A stretch of DNA of 64,000 bases from Candidatus Eiseniibacteriota bacterium (GCA_016215625.1 JACRIW010000004.1:1-64000); one strand, 5' to 3'; positions 52,560 to 61,591 are shown, counted from the stretch's first letter. A program made the numbers and translations. Notes: generated by a model from the letters alone, not told the origin.

Positions 52560-53252
52560 ATGACCCTGCATCTGCGCACACGCCCGATTCTCATCACGCT
52601 GGTCGGCACGATCTTCGTCCTCGCCATTTTGGGAGCGCTCGCCGGCTGGTCCACGTGGCTCGCTCCGTCGCCGCGATTCCACGGGCTCGAGCCGGTATTC
52701 GATCTCGCGGGCGAGAACAACGTTCCCACCTGGTTCTCGACCGTGCTGCTCACCGGCGCCGCGATCACGATCTCGCTCGTCGCGTGGCGTGCCGGGCGGG
52801 TGGGCGACCCGGAAGCGCCGAATGTCTGGCGGTGGTGGGCGCTCGCCGTCGGCGTCGCGTTCATCTCACTGCTCGAGGACGCGTCGCTCTTCGAACGCGC
52901 GATCGCGTTCACGGCGGCGGGACGGCGGTTCGAGGTGCCACAGTGGTTCTGGCGGACGGCGGGCCTCGCCGTCGTCACGTCCGCGGCGTTCGTATACGCG
53001 CCGCTGCTCGTCGGGCGGCCGCGTGGACGCGCGGCGCTCTTCGCGCTCTCGGCCGTCGTGATGCTCGGAGGGCACGCGGCATTCGCACGGCTCGGCGGCT
53101 GGATGTTCTGGCACGGCGGCGTGCATCAGGCCGGTTTCGTGTTCGCGCGCGTGGCGGAGGAGACCTGCAAGATGCTCGGCACCGTGATGCTGCTGTCCGC
53201 GACGCTGTCGGAACTGCGTGAAGGCGGAGAGGTGCGGGTGCGAGTGGAGTGA
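52560..53252 (+). CDS. Membrane protein of unknown function
   Basis: This 230-residue protein starts at the ATG at 52560 ('MTLHLRTRPILITLVG') and has about six membrane helices, with the conserved-looking motif 'LLEDASLFERAIAF'. It has acidic residues inside or next to membrane spans ('FARVAEETCKMLGTVMLLSA'). No family recognised. The frame is open further upstream but without a better start. It is convergent with the LytTR regulator gene, 78 bp away. Confidence 0.65.
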   Translation: MTLHLRTRPILITLVGTIFVLAILGALAGWSTWLAPSPRFHGLEPVFDLAGENNVPTWFSTVLLTGAAITISLVAWRAGRVGDPEAPNVWRWWALAVGVAFISLLEDASLFERAIAFTAAGRRFEVPQWFWRTAGLAVVTSAAFVYAPLLVGRPRGRAALFALSAVVMLGGHAAFARLGGWMFWHGGVHQAGFVFARVAEETCKMLGTVMLLSATLSELREGGEVRVRVE

Positions 53253-53330
53253 AAGGGGCGGGCGTGACGCGGTCTCGACCGAACATGCGCCAGCGCATGC
53301 GAATCGACACGCCGCGTGAATGCGCGGAGC

Positions 53331-54113
53331 CTATGCCCCCAGCCGCGACCTCAGCTGTCGCGCGCGGGCGCGGCTCACGGGCACCTCGGTCCGCGCCGCA
53401 TCGTTCATCTGCAGCCGCCAGGTGCCGGCGAAGCCCGGACGCAGTGCGACGGCGCGGTCGAGATTCGCGATGGCCGAGCGGTGCACGCGCGTGAACTTCG
53501 CGGGATCGAGCCGCTTCTCGAGTTCGTCGAGCGTGAAGTTCACGTAGTGCCTGTCGCCCTCGACCGCGGCGAACACGAGCTTGTCCTCGGCGCCGAACCA
53601 CAGCACGTCTGCCGACTTGAGGATCAGCTGCTTCGTACCGACGCGTACGGTGAAGCGGTCGAGGTGCGGCTCGACCGCGCCCGTTCCGCCCGAACGCCCG
53701 ACCGCGGCGAGCAGTTCCTCGAGCCGGCGCGACAGTTCCTCGGGCTTCGCCAGATCCGTCCGCACGCGCGCGAGCGCCTCGGCGAGACGCTCGGCGCGGA
53801 AGGGTTTGAGCAGGTAGTCCACCGCGTTCGCCTCGAACGCGCGTACGGCGTACTGGTCGAACGCGGTGACGAACACGACGGCCGGCCGGGGCTCGAGCCG
53901 CGCGAGCAGTGCGAACCCGTCGTCGCCCGGCATCTGGATGTCGAGCAGGATCGCGTCGGGCTTCGCCGCGACGATCACGCGCTCGGCTTCGTTCGCCGAG
54001 CCGGCCTCGCCCACGATCTCGGCGCCGCCGATCTGCTCGAGCAGCCGCCGCGCGCGGGCGCGCGCGAGCGGTTCGTCGTCCACCAGCACCAGCCGCAGGG
54101 GAGGGGCGTTCAT
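53331..54113 (-). CDS. LytTR-type response regulator
   Basis: This 260-residue regulator has a receiver domain: acidic pocket D12-D13, phosphorylated D58 in 'AILLDIQMPGDDG', Thr in 'FVTAFDQYAV', Lys in 'YLLKPF'. A linker leads to a C-terminal LytTR DNA-binding domain ('SADVLWFGAEDKLVFAA', 'FTLDELEKRLDPAKFTRVHR'). It is the natural partner of the LytS-type kinase in the same operon. Two other genes separate them. It starts 10 bp after the TonB-receptor stop. It probably controls the operon or an outer-membrane gene set. Confidence 0.93.
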   Translation of the reverse strand: MNAPPLRLVLVDDEPLARARARRLLEQIGGAEIVGEAGSANEAERVIVAAKPDAILLDIQMPGDDGFALLARLEPRPAVVFVTAFDQYAVRAFEANAVDYLLKPFRAERLAEALARVRTDLAKPEELSRRLEELLAAVGRSGGTGAVEPHLDRFTVRVGTKQLILKSADVLWFGAEDKLVFAAVEGDRHYVNFTLDELEKRLDPAKFTRVHRSAIANLDRAVALRPGFAGTWRLQMNDAARTEVPVSRARARQLRSRLGA

Positions 54114-54123
54114 GGCTCGCGTT

Positions 54124-56331
54124 CTACCACGACAGGCCGAACCCGGCCACCAGCATGCGGTCGCTGAAGTACGAGTACTCCGGCAGGCGCTTCGTGTAGT
54201 TCGAGTTGTAGACGTATTCGAGCACGTTCGGTGTGTCGAGCACGTTCATGGCTTCGAGGTACGCGACGCACACGTTGCTCGCGCGCAGACCGCCCAGCTT
54301 CGGCAGCGAGAACAGCCGCATGAGTCGGACATCGAGCCGGTCGTAGGCGGGCATGGTCGCCGAGCCGTGCGCGCCGTACACGGGATGCCACACGCCGCGC
54401 GTGTGGTCCCACACCGCGCCGACGACCGGCGTCCACGGCCGCCCGCTCGAATGCGTCCAGCGCGCGCCCGTGTGCCAGCGTCCGCTCCACTCGTACTTGC
54501 CGACCACGGTGAGCGAGTGCTTCACCGCGCCCGAGGCGCGCACCTCCTCGGGGTCGTCGAACTGCCGGCGGCGGCTGTCGAGCCAGCCGTACGACACCCA
54601 GCCGTTCACCTGCTTCCACGTGCCCTGCACGAACACGTCCGCGCCGCGCGCCCGCCCCGTGCCTTCGGCGCGATACCACGTGACCGGATCCACGAGCGGC
54701 AGGTTCCGGTAGCGCTTCTCGTAGCCTTCGAGGCGCACGTTGCCGAAGTCCGACTTCCATTCGTAGCCGGCGATCCAGTGGTCCGCGTATGCGGGCTCGA
54801 GCGTCGGGTTGCCGTAGCGCGCATCGAGCAGCGTGAGCGTCGGCAGCTGGTGATAGCGGCCGGCCGCGACGCGCAGCGTCTGGTGCTCGTCCACGAGCAG
54901 CGCGAGCGCCGCGCGCGGGTCCACCGTCCAGCGGTCGCTCGCGTCGGCGAGGTCGGCGCGCGCGCCGAGCGTGGCGTAGAGCGTGCCCGCCACGCGCAGC
55001 TTGTCCTCGAGGTAGAAGCCGGGCTCGCGCGTCACGCGCGCGGTGCCGTACGCGCGCCCGGGGGCGCCCGAGGCGAGGTCGGTGCTGTCGGCGGCGGCGA
55101 ATCCGGATCGGTCGCTGGCTCGGCGCCGCCACACGGCGCCACCGGAGAACTGGTGGCGCGGTCCCGCGGCCCACGTGAGGTCCACGTCGGCCTGGGTGGT
55201 GCGCTCGTCGGTGCGCTGGACGAACTCCGCGAAGCTCCACGCCGAACGCCACGCCTGTGACGTGAGGTTCGCGCGCACGGCGACGCGGCCGAGGATCGCG
55301 TCCTGCAGATGGAGTGCGCCGAAACCGTTCCGCGCGTTCGAGGCGTAGAGCTCCTTCACGTTGAGCGCGTTCGCCTCGACCGCGAGATGCTCGTTCGAGC
55401 CGATCCCGAGCAGCGAAAGCCGCCCGGTGGGCGAGTAACGCCACAGCAGCTTGGCCGCGCCGTTCTCGCTCCAGGGCGCCTGCACGTAGTCGTTCGTCAC
55501 GCCGTTCGCGCGCAGCAGCATCTCGGGGATGCTCTTCGCGGTGGTCACCATGAGCGACAGCCGGTCGGGAACGAGCGCCCACGTCGTCGAGACGCCGTAG
55601 CCGGCCATGTTCGCGCCGACGTTCACCGCGCGCAGGTTCATCGGGTCCTGCGTCTCGATGTCGAGCACGCCGCTCATCGCGCCGCCGTACTTGCTCGTGA
55701 AGCCGCCGCTCGAGAAGAACGCGCTCTTGAGCATGTAGGCGTCGAGGATGCTGAAGAGGCCGCCCGAGGCGCCCTCGTAATGGTAGGGATGGCCGATCTC
55801 GGCGCCGTCGAGCCGGATGACGGTCTCGGACGGATCGCCGCCGCGCACGTAGAGCGCCGCGCCTTCGGCCGGCGCGTTGATGCCCGGCAGCGCGCGGAGC
55901 GACTGGAAGATGTCTGCCGCACCGCCGGGCGTCATGAGCACGTCGGCGCGGCGCACGACGGCGCCCTCGCTCTTGCCGGTCTTGCCGAACGCGGACGCTT
56001 CGACGTTGACTTCGGCCACGGGCACCGGTTCGTCGGGCAGCGTGACGCGCAGCGGAGCGAGACCCTCGCGCACGACGAGCGAGATGCGCGAACGCTGGTA
56101 GCCGATCTGCGCGCACTCGAGCACGCACGGGCCGTCGGGCAGCTCGATCGTGAAGGCGCCGCGATCGTCGGTGATGACGCCCTTCTGCAGCGCGGGCACG
56201 CGCACGTTCGCGAACTCGACCGGCCTGCCGTCGCGGTCCACGACGACGCCGGTCACGCGTGCGGCGAGGGCGGGTGACACGGCCGCGCACGCGAGCGCTA
56301 GCGCGGAGAGCAGCAGCGTGCGCGCGTTCAC
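54124..56331 (-). CDS. TonB-dependent receptor with carboxypeptidase-regulatory domain
   Basis: This 735-residue outer-membrane receptor starts at the GTG at 56331, overlapping the TPR gene stop. A signal peptide precedes a carboxypeptidase-D-regulatory-like module ('VTGVVVDRDGRPVEFANVRV'). Then comes the plug ('GGAADIFQSLRALPGINAPAE', 'LYVRGGDPSETVIRLDGAEI') and the beta-barrel, ending 'MLVAGFGLSW'. No clear TonB box is seen. The layout is like Bacteroidetes receptors. The substrate is unknown. It lies between a sensor kinase and its regulator, so import may be linked to sensing. Confidence 0.9.
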   Translation of the reverse strand: MNARTLLLSALALACAAVSPALAARVTGVVVDRDGRPVEFANVRVPALQKGVITDDRGAFTIELPDGPCVLECAQIGYQRSRISLVVREGLAPLRVTLPDEPVPVAEVNVEASAFGKTGKSEGAVVRRADVLMTPGGAADIFQSLRALPGINAPAEGAALYVRGGDPSETVIRLDGAEIGHPYHYEGASGGLFSILDAYMLKSAFFSSGGFTSKYGGAMSGVLDIETQDPMNLRAVNVGANMAGYGVSTTWALVPDRLSLMVTTAKSIPEMLLRANGVTNDYVQAPWSENGAAKLLWRYSPTGRLSLLGIGSNEHLAVEANALNVKELYASNARNGFGALHLQDAILGRVAVRANLTSQAWRSAWSFAEFVQRTDERTTQADVDLTWAAGPRHQFSGGAVWRRRASDRSGFAAADSTDLASGAPGRAYGTARVTREPGFYLEDKLRVAGTLYATLGARADLADASDRWTVDPRAALALLVDEHQTLRVAAGRYHQLPTLTLLDARYGNPTLEPAYADHWIAGYEWKSDFGNVRLEGYEKRYRNLPLVDPVTWYRAEGTGRARGADVFVQGTWKQVNGWVSYGWLDSRRRQFDDPEEVRASGAVKHSLTVVGKYEWSGRWHTGARWTHSSGRPWTPVVGAVWDHTRGVWHPVYGAHGSATMPAYDRLDVRLMRLFSLPKLGGLRASNVCVAYLEAMNVLDTPNVLEYVYNSNYTKRLPEYSYFSDRMLVAGFGLSW

Positions 56332-57119
56332 CGGGCGCCGCCTTCGGCGAGGTGCTTCTCCGCGTCCGGGAGCAGCCGCTTCGAGAGCCACGCGTGCCCG
56401 GGCGCGATCGCGAGCGCTTCGCGGAAGCGCGCCGCGGCGGTCTTCCAGTCGTTCGCGCGGCTCGCGCAGATGCCCGCCCACAGGTGTGCGTCGGCGCGGC
56501 CCCAGGCGTCCGGCCCGGCGCCGCGTGCGGCGTCCGCGTCGGCGAGCGCGATGGCACGCTCGAAGACCGGCTTCGCCTTGTCGGGACCGCCCCCCACGAA
56601 GGCCGGCATGTGCAGCGTGTTGATGCCCTTGAGCAACTGCACGCGCGGGTTCTCCGGCTCGAGCGCCTCGGCCTTGCCGTACGCCTCGATCATCTCGGGC
56701 CCCAGCGACATCGAGGCGGCCGGATTGAACGCGAGCGAGAGCGCCTGCAGCGCCGCCTTGAGCGCGATCGCATCCGCATGCTTCGGCTTCGCGGCGAGTA
56801 CGCGGTCGCACGCCGCGATGCTCTCCTTGCACAGCTTCTTCGCCGCTTCCTTGTCGGTCTCGGTGAGCATCGGCAGCGCGCGCCAGCCGCAGAGCGCGAT
56901 CCAGTAGTTCAGGACGGGCGAGTCCGGCTCGGCGGCGAGCATGGCGGCGAAGACCGCACGCGTCCGCAGGATCTCCTTCGGTTCGCCCTTCGTGACGGCT
57001 TCGTCGAGCTGGCGCTGGGCCGCCACGAGCTCGGCGGGCGAGGCCGCGCGGGCCGTCGTGGTCACGGCGCAGGCGATCACCACGAGGAGCGGGAGTGCGA
57101 TCAGGAAACGTCGGAGCAT
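56328..57119 (-). CDS. Periplasmic TPR-repeat protein
   Basis: This 263-residue protein has a signal peptide ('FLIALPLLVVIACAVTTTARA'; the Cys may be lipidated) followed by helical, Ala-rich TPR-like repeats ('AVFAAMLAAEPDSPVLNYWI', 'AIALKAALQALSLAFNP', 'AAARFREALAIAPGHAW'). It is probably a periplasmic scaffold or interaction partner. The next gene, the TonB receptor, overlaps its stop by four bases (GTGA), so the two are translationally coupled. It could bind the plug or kinase. Confidence 0.82.
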   Translation of the reverse strand: MLRRFLIALPLLVVIACAVTTTARAASPAELVAAQRQLDEAVTKGEPKEILRTRAVFAAMLAAEPDSPVLNYWIALCGWRALPMLTETDKEAAKKLCKESIAACDRVLAAKPKHADAIALKAALQALSLAFNPAASMSLGPEMIEAYGKAEALEPENPRVQLLKGINTLHMPAFVGGGPDKAKPVFERAIALADADAARGAGPDAWGRADAHLWAGICASRANDWKTAAARFREALAIAPGHAWLSKRLLPDAEKHLAEGGAR

Positions 57120-57145
57120 GGGTGGAGTCCTTTCGAGGGGAGGCG

Positions 57146-58222
57146 TCAGGTGCGCCAGGGCAGCGTGACGAGCAGTTGCGCGCCGCGCCCGGGCGTGGAA
57201 TGGACGGTGAGTTCGTGGCCGGGGCCGGCGAGGCGGAGCCGCTCGCGGACGCTTTCGAGCCCGACGCCGTGTCCGCTCGGGCTCGCGCCGGGAAGGAATC
57301 CGGGTCCGTCGTCGCCGACGACGATCTCGAGGGTGTCGGCGACGCGGCGCGCTTCGAGACGGATCGTGCCGCCGGCTTCTCGCGGCGCGACGGCGTAGCG
57401 CACCGCGTTCTCGACGAGCGGTTGCAGCAGCAGGCTCGGGAGCAGCGCGCTCTCGACCCCGGGCTCGATCCGCTCCTCGACGCGCAGGCGGTCGCCGAGG
57501 CGCACGCGTTCGATCGCGAGGTACGAGCGCAGGAACGCCAGCTCGTCCGCGAGCTTCGCGTGTTCGCGGCTCGACGACGTGAGCGCGTAACGGAAGACGT
57601 CCGCGAGCCGCGTGACGACGTCCTCGGCGGCGTCGGGGTTCTCGGAGATGAGCGAGGCGATCGCGTTGAGCGTGTTGAAGAGGAAGTGCGGGTTGATCTG
57701 CGCACGCAGGGCGCGCAGTTCCGCCTGCGCGAGTTCGGCACGGATGCGCTCGACCTGCTGCGCGCGCTCGATCGCCTGCCGGTAGAACACGCGCGCGTAG
57801 ATGATGCCGCTGAAGAGCGTCGCGAAGAGCAGCGAGTAGAGCCCGGTCGCGACCCAGGCGGAGGAGCTGTTGAGGAAGTGCGGCCACACGAACAGCTGCA
57901 CCAACCACGCCGCGACGTACGAACCGAGGATGCTCGTGAGCGTGTACGCCACACCCTCGACGATCCAGTGCGGGTGCGGCGTGTCGAACGCCCTGAGCAC
58001 GTTCGGGACGACCCACTTTTCGGCGGCGATCAGCGCGTAGCGGATGCTGAACGCGAAGACGAGCGAGATCGCGAAGGAGAGTTTGTACGTTTCCCACGTG
58101 CTGCCGTTGAGGAGCCCGAAGAAGAGCGTGAACGGGATCGCCCAGAGTGGCGTGAGGAGGAAGTACGTGAGGTGGTTCCGGCGCGGCGAGCGCGCGGGGC
58201 GGGTCACGACGGGTGCGTTCAT
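57146..58222 (-). CDS. LytS/YehU-type sensor histidine kinase
   Basis: This 358-residue kinase has four to five N-terminal membrane helices ('LTYFLLTPLWAIPFTLFFGLL', 'LTSILGSYVAAWLVQLFVW', 'WVATGLYSLLFATLFSGIIY'). The His-kinase box is 'LRAQINPHFLFNTLNAIASLI'. The HATPase domain has 'LLLQPLVENAVRYAV' (N box) and 'VVGDDGPGF' / 'GVGLESVRERL' (G boxes). No periplasmic sensor domain is seen, so the membrane helices may sense the signal. Its partner is the LytTR regulator at the end of the same operon. Confidence 0.93.
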   Translation of the reverse strand: MNAPVVTRPARSPRRNHLTYFLLTPLWAIPFTLFFGLLNGSTWETYKLSFAISLVFAFSIRYALIAAEKWVVPNVLRAFDTPHPHWIVEGVAYTLTSILGSYVAAWLVQLFVWPHFLNSSSAWVATGLYSLLFATLFSGIIYARVFYRQAIERAQQVERIRAELAQAELRALRAQINPHFLFNTLNAIASLISENPDAAEDVVTRLADVFRYALTSSSREHAKLADELAFLRSYLAIERVRLGDRLRVEERIEPGVESALLPSLLLQPLVENAVRYAVAPREAGGTIRLEARRVADTLEIVVGDDGPGFLPGASPSGHGVGLESVRERLRLAGPGHELTVHSTPGRGAQLLVTLPWRT

Positions 58223-58333
58223 GCCCTCAGGAAACGGCAGAACGGCCGTTCGCGCGACGGCATGCCCGACGAACGGTCGCGTGGGTGCGACGAACCGTCC
58301 TGGCCGTGGATCGGCGGCGTGGTCGGCGAAGGT

Positions 58334-58969
58334 CTACGGCGAGAGACGCGCCTTCGTCCATCCGGGCCCGCGCTTCGTGTACAGGATGCGGTCGTGCAGG
58401 CGGCTCGACCGGCCCTGCCAGAACTCGATGCGCCGCGGGGCGAGGCGGTAGCCACCCCAGTAGTCCGGACGTTCGACGGGCATGCCCTCGAAGCGCTTGG
58501 CGGCGCGAGCGAGTCGCGAGGCGAGCACTTCGCGGCCGGCGATCACGCGGCTCTGCCGCGACGCCCATGCGCCGAGTTGCGCGTCGCGCGGGCGCTCGGA
58601 GAAGTACTCGTCGCTCGCTCGATCCGAAACGGGCGCGATCGTGCCCTCGATCCGCACCTGGCGCTGGAGCAGCGGCCAGTAGAAGAGCATGCTCGCCTTG
58701 CCCGTCGTGGCGATGTCGCGGCCCTTGCGGCTCTGCTGGTTGGTCGCGAACACGAATCCGGCCTCGCTCCACTCCTTGAGCAGCATCATGCGCACGCCGG
58801 GCGCGCCCTTGCCGTCGGCGGTCGCGAGCGCGAACGCATGTGGATCGGGGCCACCGGCTTTCAGGATGCGCGAGAACCAGCGCGTGAAGAGGGAGAAGGG
58901 CTCGGCGGGCGTGGCGGCCTCGGTCAACTGCGCGAGGCGATAGTCGGTGCGTGGCGGTCGGACTTTCAT
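58334..58969 (-). CDS. pdxH: Pyridoxamine/pyridoxine 5'-phosphate oxidase
   Basis: Makes pyridoxal 5'-phosphate by FMN-dependent oxidation. The 211-residue form from the ATG at 58969 matches the family (about 210-220). 'GAPGVRMMLLKEWSEAGFVF' and 'SRKGRDIATTGKASMLFYWP' form the FMN and substrate core. 'WASRQSRVIAGREVL' and the C-terminal 'RIEFWQGRSSRLHDRI' are conserved. A second in-frame ATG at 59113 would add 48 residues that repeat the N-terminal sequence. PLP made here would serve MocR, glycogen phosphorylase and the KamA-like enzyme. Confidence 0.94.
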   Translation of the reverse strand: MKVRPPRTDYRLAQLTEAATPAEPFSLFTRWFSRILKAGGPDPHAFALATADGKGAPGVRMMLLKEWSEAGFVFATNQQSRKGRDIATTGKASMLFYWPLLQRQVRIEGTIAPVSDRASDEYFSERPRDAQLGAWASRQSRVIAGREVLASRLARAAKRFEGMPVERPDYWGGYRLAPRRIEFWQGRSSRLHDRILYTKRGPGWTKARLSP

Positions 58970-59114
58970 GGCACGCACGTTACATCCGCGGGCCGCGGCA
59001 TGCGAAACGGCCGCGCTCCGCCCGCTCGGGGCGGTGGACGCGAACGCTGCAGGCGTGGCGGACTCGTTCAGCCGTGCGAGGCGGTACTCGGTGCGCGGCG
59101 GTCGGACTTTCATG
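58905..59114 (-). repeat. In-frame duplication of the pdxH 5' end
   Basis: Two 66-bp segments, 58905-58970 and 59049-59114, are roughly 85 percent identical by eye. Both encode 'MKVRPPRT.YRLA.L.E.ATPA'. They are 144 bp (48 codons) apart, with the same frame and an ATG at each copy. The copy further from the gene is followed by a degenerate linker. Confidence 0.8.
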
Positions 59115-59153
59115 CCGTGCAGGAACTCCGCGCGGCTCTTTCCGGCACACGAA

Positions 59154-59179
59154 GGCCCGGGTCGTCGCCGCCCCGGGCC
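59154..59179 (-). terminator. Hairpin terminator after the FlgD-tailed secreted protein gene
   Basis: GGCCCGGG (59154-59161) pairs with CCCGGGCC (59172-59179), 29 bp beyond the stop at 59208. The same element recurs almost unchanged at 60352-60379. Confidence 0.62.
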
Positions 59180-59207
59180 GCTCAAGTCGTCGAGTCGTGC
59201 GCGGGAC

Positions 59208-60134
59208 TCAGCGAATCCGGACCAGCCGCCGGGTGACGGTCTCACCGGGAATCTCGAAGCGGACGAAGTAGACGCCCGCGGGGACGCGAGCGCCACGGTC
59301 ATCCACGGCCTTCCAGCTCGCCGAGGCCTCACCGGCCGGGCGCTGTTCGTCCACGATCGTCGCCACGCGCCTCCCGGCCACGTCCTGGACCGAGACGCGT
59401 ACGCGACCCGCGTTCGGCATCGTCCAGCGGAGCCACGTCTCGGCCTGGACGGGGTTGGGCTCGATCCCGAAGGACGTCGAGGGTGAGCGCTCGGGGACGT
59501 CGGTTTGCGGGATGTGGAAGGTCACGTTGTCGAGCGAGAACCCGGCCACACTCATGTCGTAGTTCCATTTCCAGATGGCGTAGGCGATCCCGGGTTCGGC
59601 GATGCCCATGAAGTTGCCCTCGTTCCCGGACACGCTGGCGATCACGCTGCCGTCGCTGCGATAGGCCGTGAGCGTGGTGTTCGAACCCGACCAGTCGGAA
59701 CTGGCCCCGATGGCGTCGGCCGCGCTCGGGAAGTCGAAGCGGATCGTTTCCCGCCAGGCGAGGCTGCCGGGGCCGGTGCCGCCGCCGATGATGTTGGGCA
59801 GCGTCAAGGTCGATCCGAAGTGGCCGCAGTCCGGCAAGCGCGCGAGGTGGGTCTGCGCGGACCCGTCCGCACGGGCGGAGATCGAGATGCCCAGGCCGGA
59901 GTACTGGTGGACCGGGAAAGGGACGTAGCACGGCCCCGGAGGAACCGTCAGTTCGTCGAAGTTCAGCACGGTGCGGCCGGAGCGGAATGCGGCGATCGCG
60001 GTGGCGTCGGTCGTCGAGAGCACCGATGCGTTCGCCGCGGGGATCTCGGACAGGCACACGAACGAGACCAGCACGGAAGAGAAAAGCACCAGCAGGCGGG
60101 GCAGGCGAGTACGAGCGAGGTGCGACGATTCCAT
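59208..60134 (-). CDS. Secreted protein with FlgD-like C-terminal sorting domain
   Basis: This 308-residue protein starts at the ATG at 60134 with SD GGAGGG. After a signal peptide ('LVLFSSVLVSFVCLSEIPAANA') comes a beta-rich body, including 'LNFDELTVPPGPCYV', and the segment 'MGIAEPGIAYAIWKWNYD' with 'VAGFSLDNVTF'. It reads like a family of secreted sandwich proteins. The last 85 residues are a FlgD-type tail ('VQDVAGRRVATIVDE', 'PAGVYFVRFE', 'RRLVRIR'). It is probably surface-attached. No enzyme motif is recognised. Confidence 0.78.
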   Translation of the reverse strand: MESSHLARTRLPRLLVLFSSVLVSFVCLSEIPAANASVLSTTDATAIAAFRSGRTVLNFDELTVPPGPCYVPFPVHQYSGLGISISARADGSAQTHLARLPDCGHFGSTLTLPNIIGGGTGPGSLAWRETIRFDFPSAADAIGASSDWSGSNTTLTAYRSDGSVIASVSGNEGNFMGIAEPGIAYAIWKWNYDMSVAGFSLDNVTFHIPQTDVPERSPSTSFGIEPNPVQAETWLRWTMPNAGRVRVSVQDVAGRRVATIVDEQRPAGEASASWKAVDDRGARVPAGVYFVRFEIPGETVTRRLVRIR

Positions 60135-60351
60135 GGGCAGCCCTCCATGCGTGGACTCGCGCGGCCGGTGGCTCGCGGACGCCGGCCGGAGCACCGGACC
60201 TCGGTTGCGAGCCGCCGGGGGACGTGAGGTGACCAGCTTCGAGGATAGGCAATCCCGTACGCCTCAGGCCACAGTTTCCTGACCGGTGAGCCGGCCAGCC
60301 ACCCCGGTCCGGAGGCGGGCATCCCGACCGCGCCCGGCCGCCGAAGGACGA

Positions 60352-60379
60352 AGGCCCGGGGCGTCGCCGCCCCGGGCCT
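60352..60379 (-). terminator. Hairpin terminator after the acyl-CoA dehydrogenase gene
   Basis: A perfect 10-bp stem (AGGCCCGGGG at 60352-60361, CCCCGGGCCT at 60370-60379) with an 8-base loop lies 21 bp beyond the stop. Confidence 0.68.
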
Positions 60380-60400
60380 CGTGGATGCCGCCGTGATCGC

Positions 60401-61591
60401 CTAGCCCCGGTAGGCCGCGATCCCCGTGATGTTCTCGCCGAGCACGAGCGTGTGGATGTTGTGCGTGCCCTCGTACGTCTTCACGGACTCGAGGTTGTTC
60501 ATGTGGCGCATGATCGGGTACTCGGACGTGATGCCGTTGGCGCCGTGGATGTCGCGGGCGCGGCGCGCGATTTCGAGCGCGATCTCGCAGTTGTTCCGCT
60601 TGGCCATGCTCACGTGCTCGGGCTTGCACACGCCGCGCTCCTTCATGCGGCCGCACTGCAGCGCGAGCAGCTGCGCCTTGATGATTTCGGTGTGCATCTT
60701 GGCGAGCTCGGCCTGCACGAGCTGGAAGCCGCCGATGGGCTTGCCGAACATCACGCGGTTCTTGCTGTACGCGACCGAACTCTCGAAGCACGCCATCGCG
60801 GCGCCCACGACGCCGAACGCGATGCCGAAGCGCGCCTGCGTGAGGCAGCCGAGCGGCGCCTTCAGGCCGTTGCCTTCCGGCAGGCGGTTGCCCTCGGGCA
60901 CGAACACGTCCTGAAGCACGAGTTCGCTCGTCACCGACGCGCGCAGCGAGTGCTTGCGCTTCTGCTCGGGCGCCGAGTAGCCCTTCGTGCCCTTCTCGAC
61001 CAGGAAGCCGGCGATGGACTCGCGGCCCTTGGCCTCGTCGAAGAGCTTCGCCCACACGATCGCGAGGTCGGCGACCGTGCCGTTCGTGATCCACATCTTG
61101 GCGCCGTTGAGCACGTAGCCGCCGTCCACCTTCTTGGCGCGCGTGATCATGCCGCCCGGATCGGAGCCGAAGTCGGGCTCGGTCAGGCCGAAGCAGCCGA
61201 TCACTTCGCCCTTCGCCATGCGCGGGAGCCACTTCGTGCGCTGCTCTTCGGAGCCGTACTCGAAGATCGGGTACATGCAGAGCGCGCCCTGTACCGACGC
61301 GAAGCTGCGCAGGCCGGAGTCGCCGCGCTCGAGCTCCTGCATCGTGAGGCCGTACGCGACCGGGCCGACGCCGGCGCAACCGTACTTCTCGGGAAGCGTC
61401 GCGCCGAAGAGGCCCATCTCAGCGAGCTCGGGGATCACCTCGGTGGGGAAGTACGCGTCGTCGTACGCCTTCTCGACCAGCGGCAGGAAGCGCTCGTCCA
61501 CCCAGTCGCCGACGGCGTCCCGGATGGCAATCTCTTCCTCGGTGAGCAGCGAGTCGAAGTCGTAGAAATCGGTGCGCGTCGCGCGGGCCAT
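60401..61591 (-). CDS. gcdH: Acyl-CoA dehydrogenase, glutaryl-CoA-dehydrogenase type
   Basis: This 396-residue flavoenzyme has SD AAGGAG before the ATG at 61591. 'IGCFGLTEPDFGSDPGGM' and 'MWITNGTVADLAIVWAK' bind FAD and substrate. 'ARFGIAFGVVGAAMACFESS' and 'RARDIHGANGITSEYPIMRH' are conserved, and the catalytic Glu is in 'TYEGTHNIHTL'. These fit glutaryl-CoA dehydrogenase, which oxidises and decarboxylates glutaryl-CoA to crotonyl-CoA in lysine and aromatic breakdown. Other short-chain dehydrogenases are possible. No partner CoA-transferase is adjacent. Confidence 0.9.
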   Translation of the reverse strand: MARATRTDFYDFDSLLTEEEIAIRDAVGDWVDERFLPLVEKAYDDAYFPTEVIPELAEMGLFGATLPEKYGCAGVGPVAYGLTMQELERGDSGLRSFASVQGALCMYPIFEYGSEEQRTKWLPRMAKGEVIGCFGLTEPDFGSDPGGMITRAKKVDGGYVLNGAKMWITNGTVADLAIVWAKLFDEAKGRESIAGFLVEKGTKGYSAPEQKRKHSLRASVTSELVLQDVFVPEGNRLPEGNGLKAPLGCLTQARFGIAFGVVGAAMACFESSVAYSKNRVMFGKPIGGFQLVQAELAKMHTEIIKAQLLALQCGRMKERGVCKPEHVSMAKRNNCEIALEIARRARDIHGANGITSEYPIMRHMNNLESVKTYEGTHNIHTLVLGENITGIAAYRG

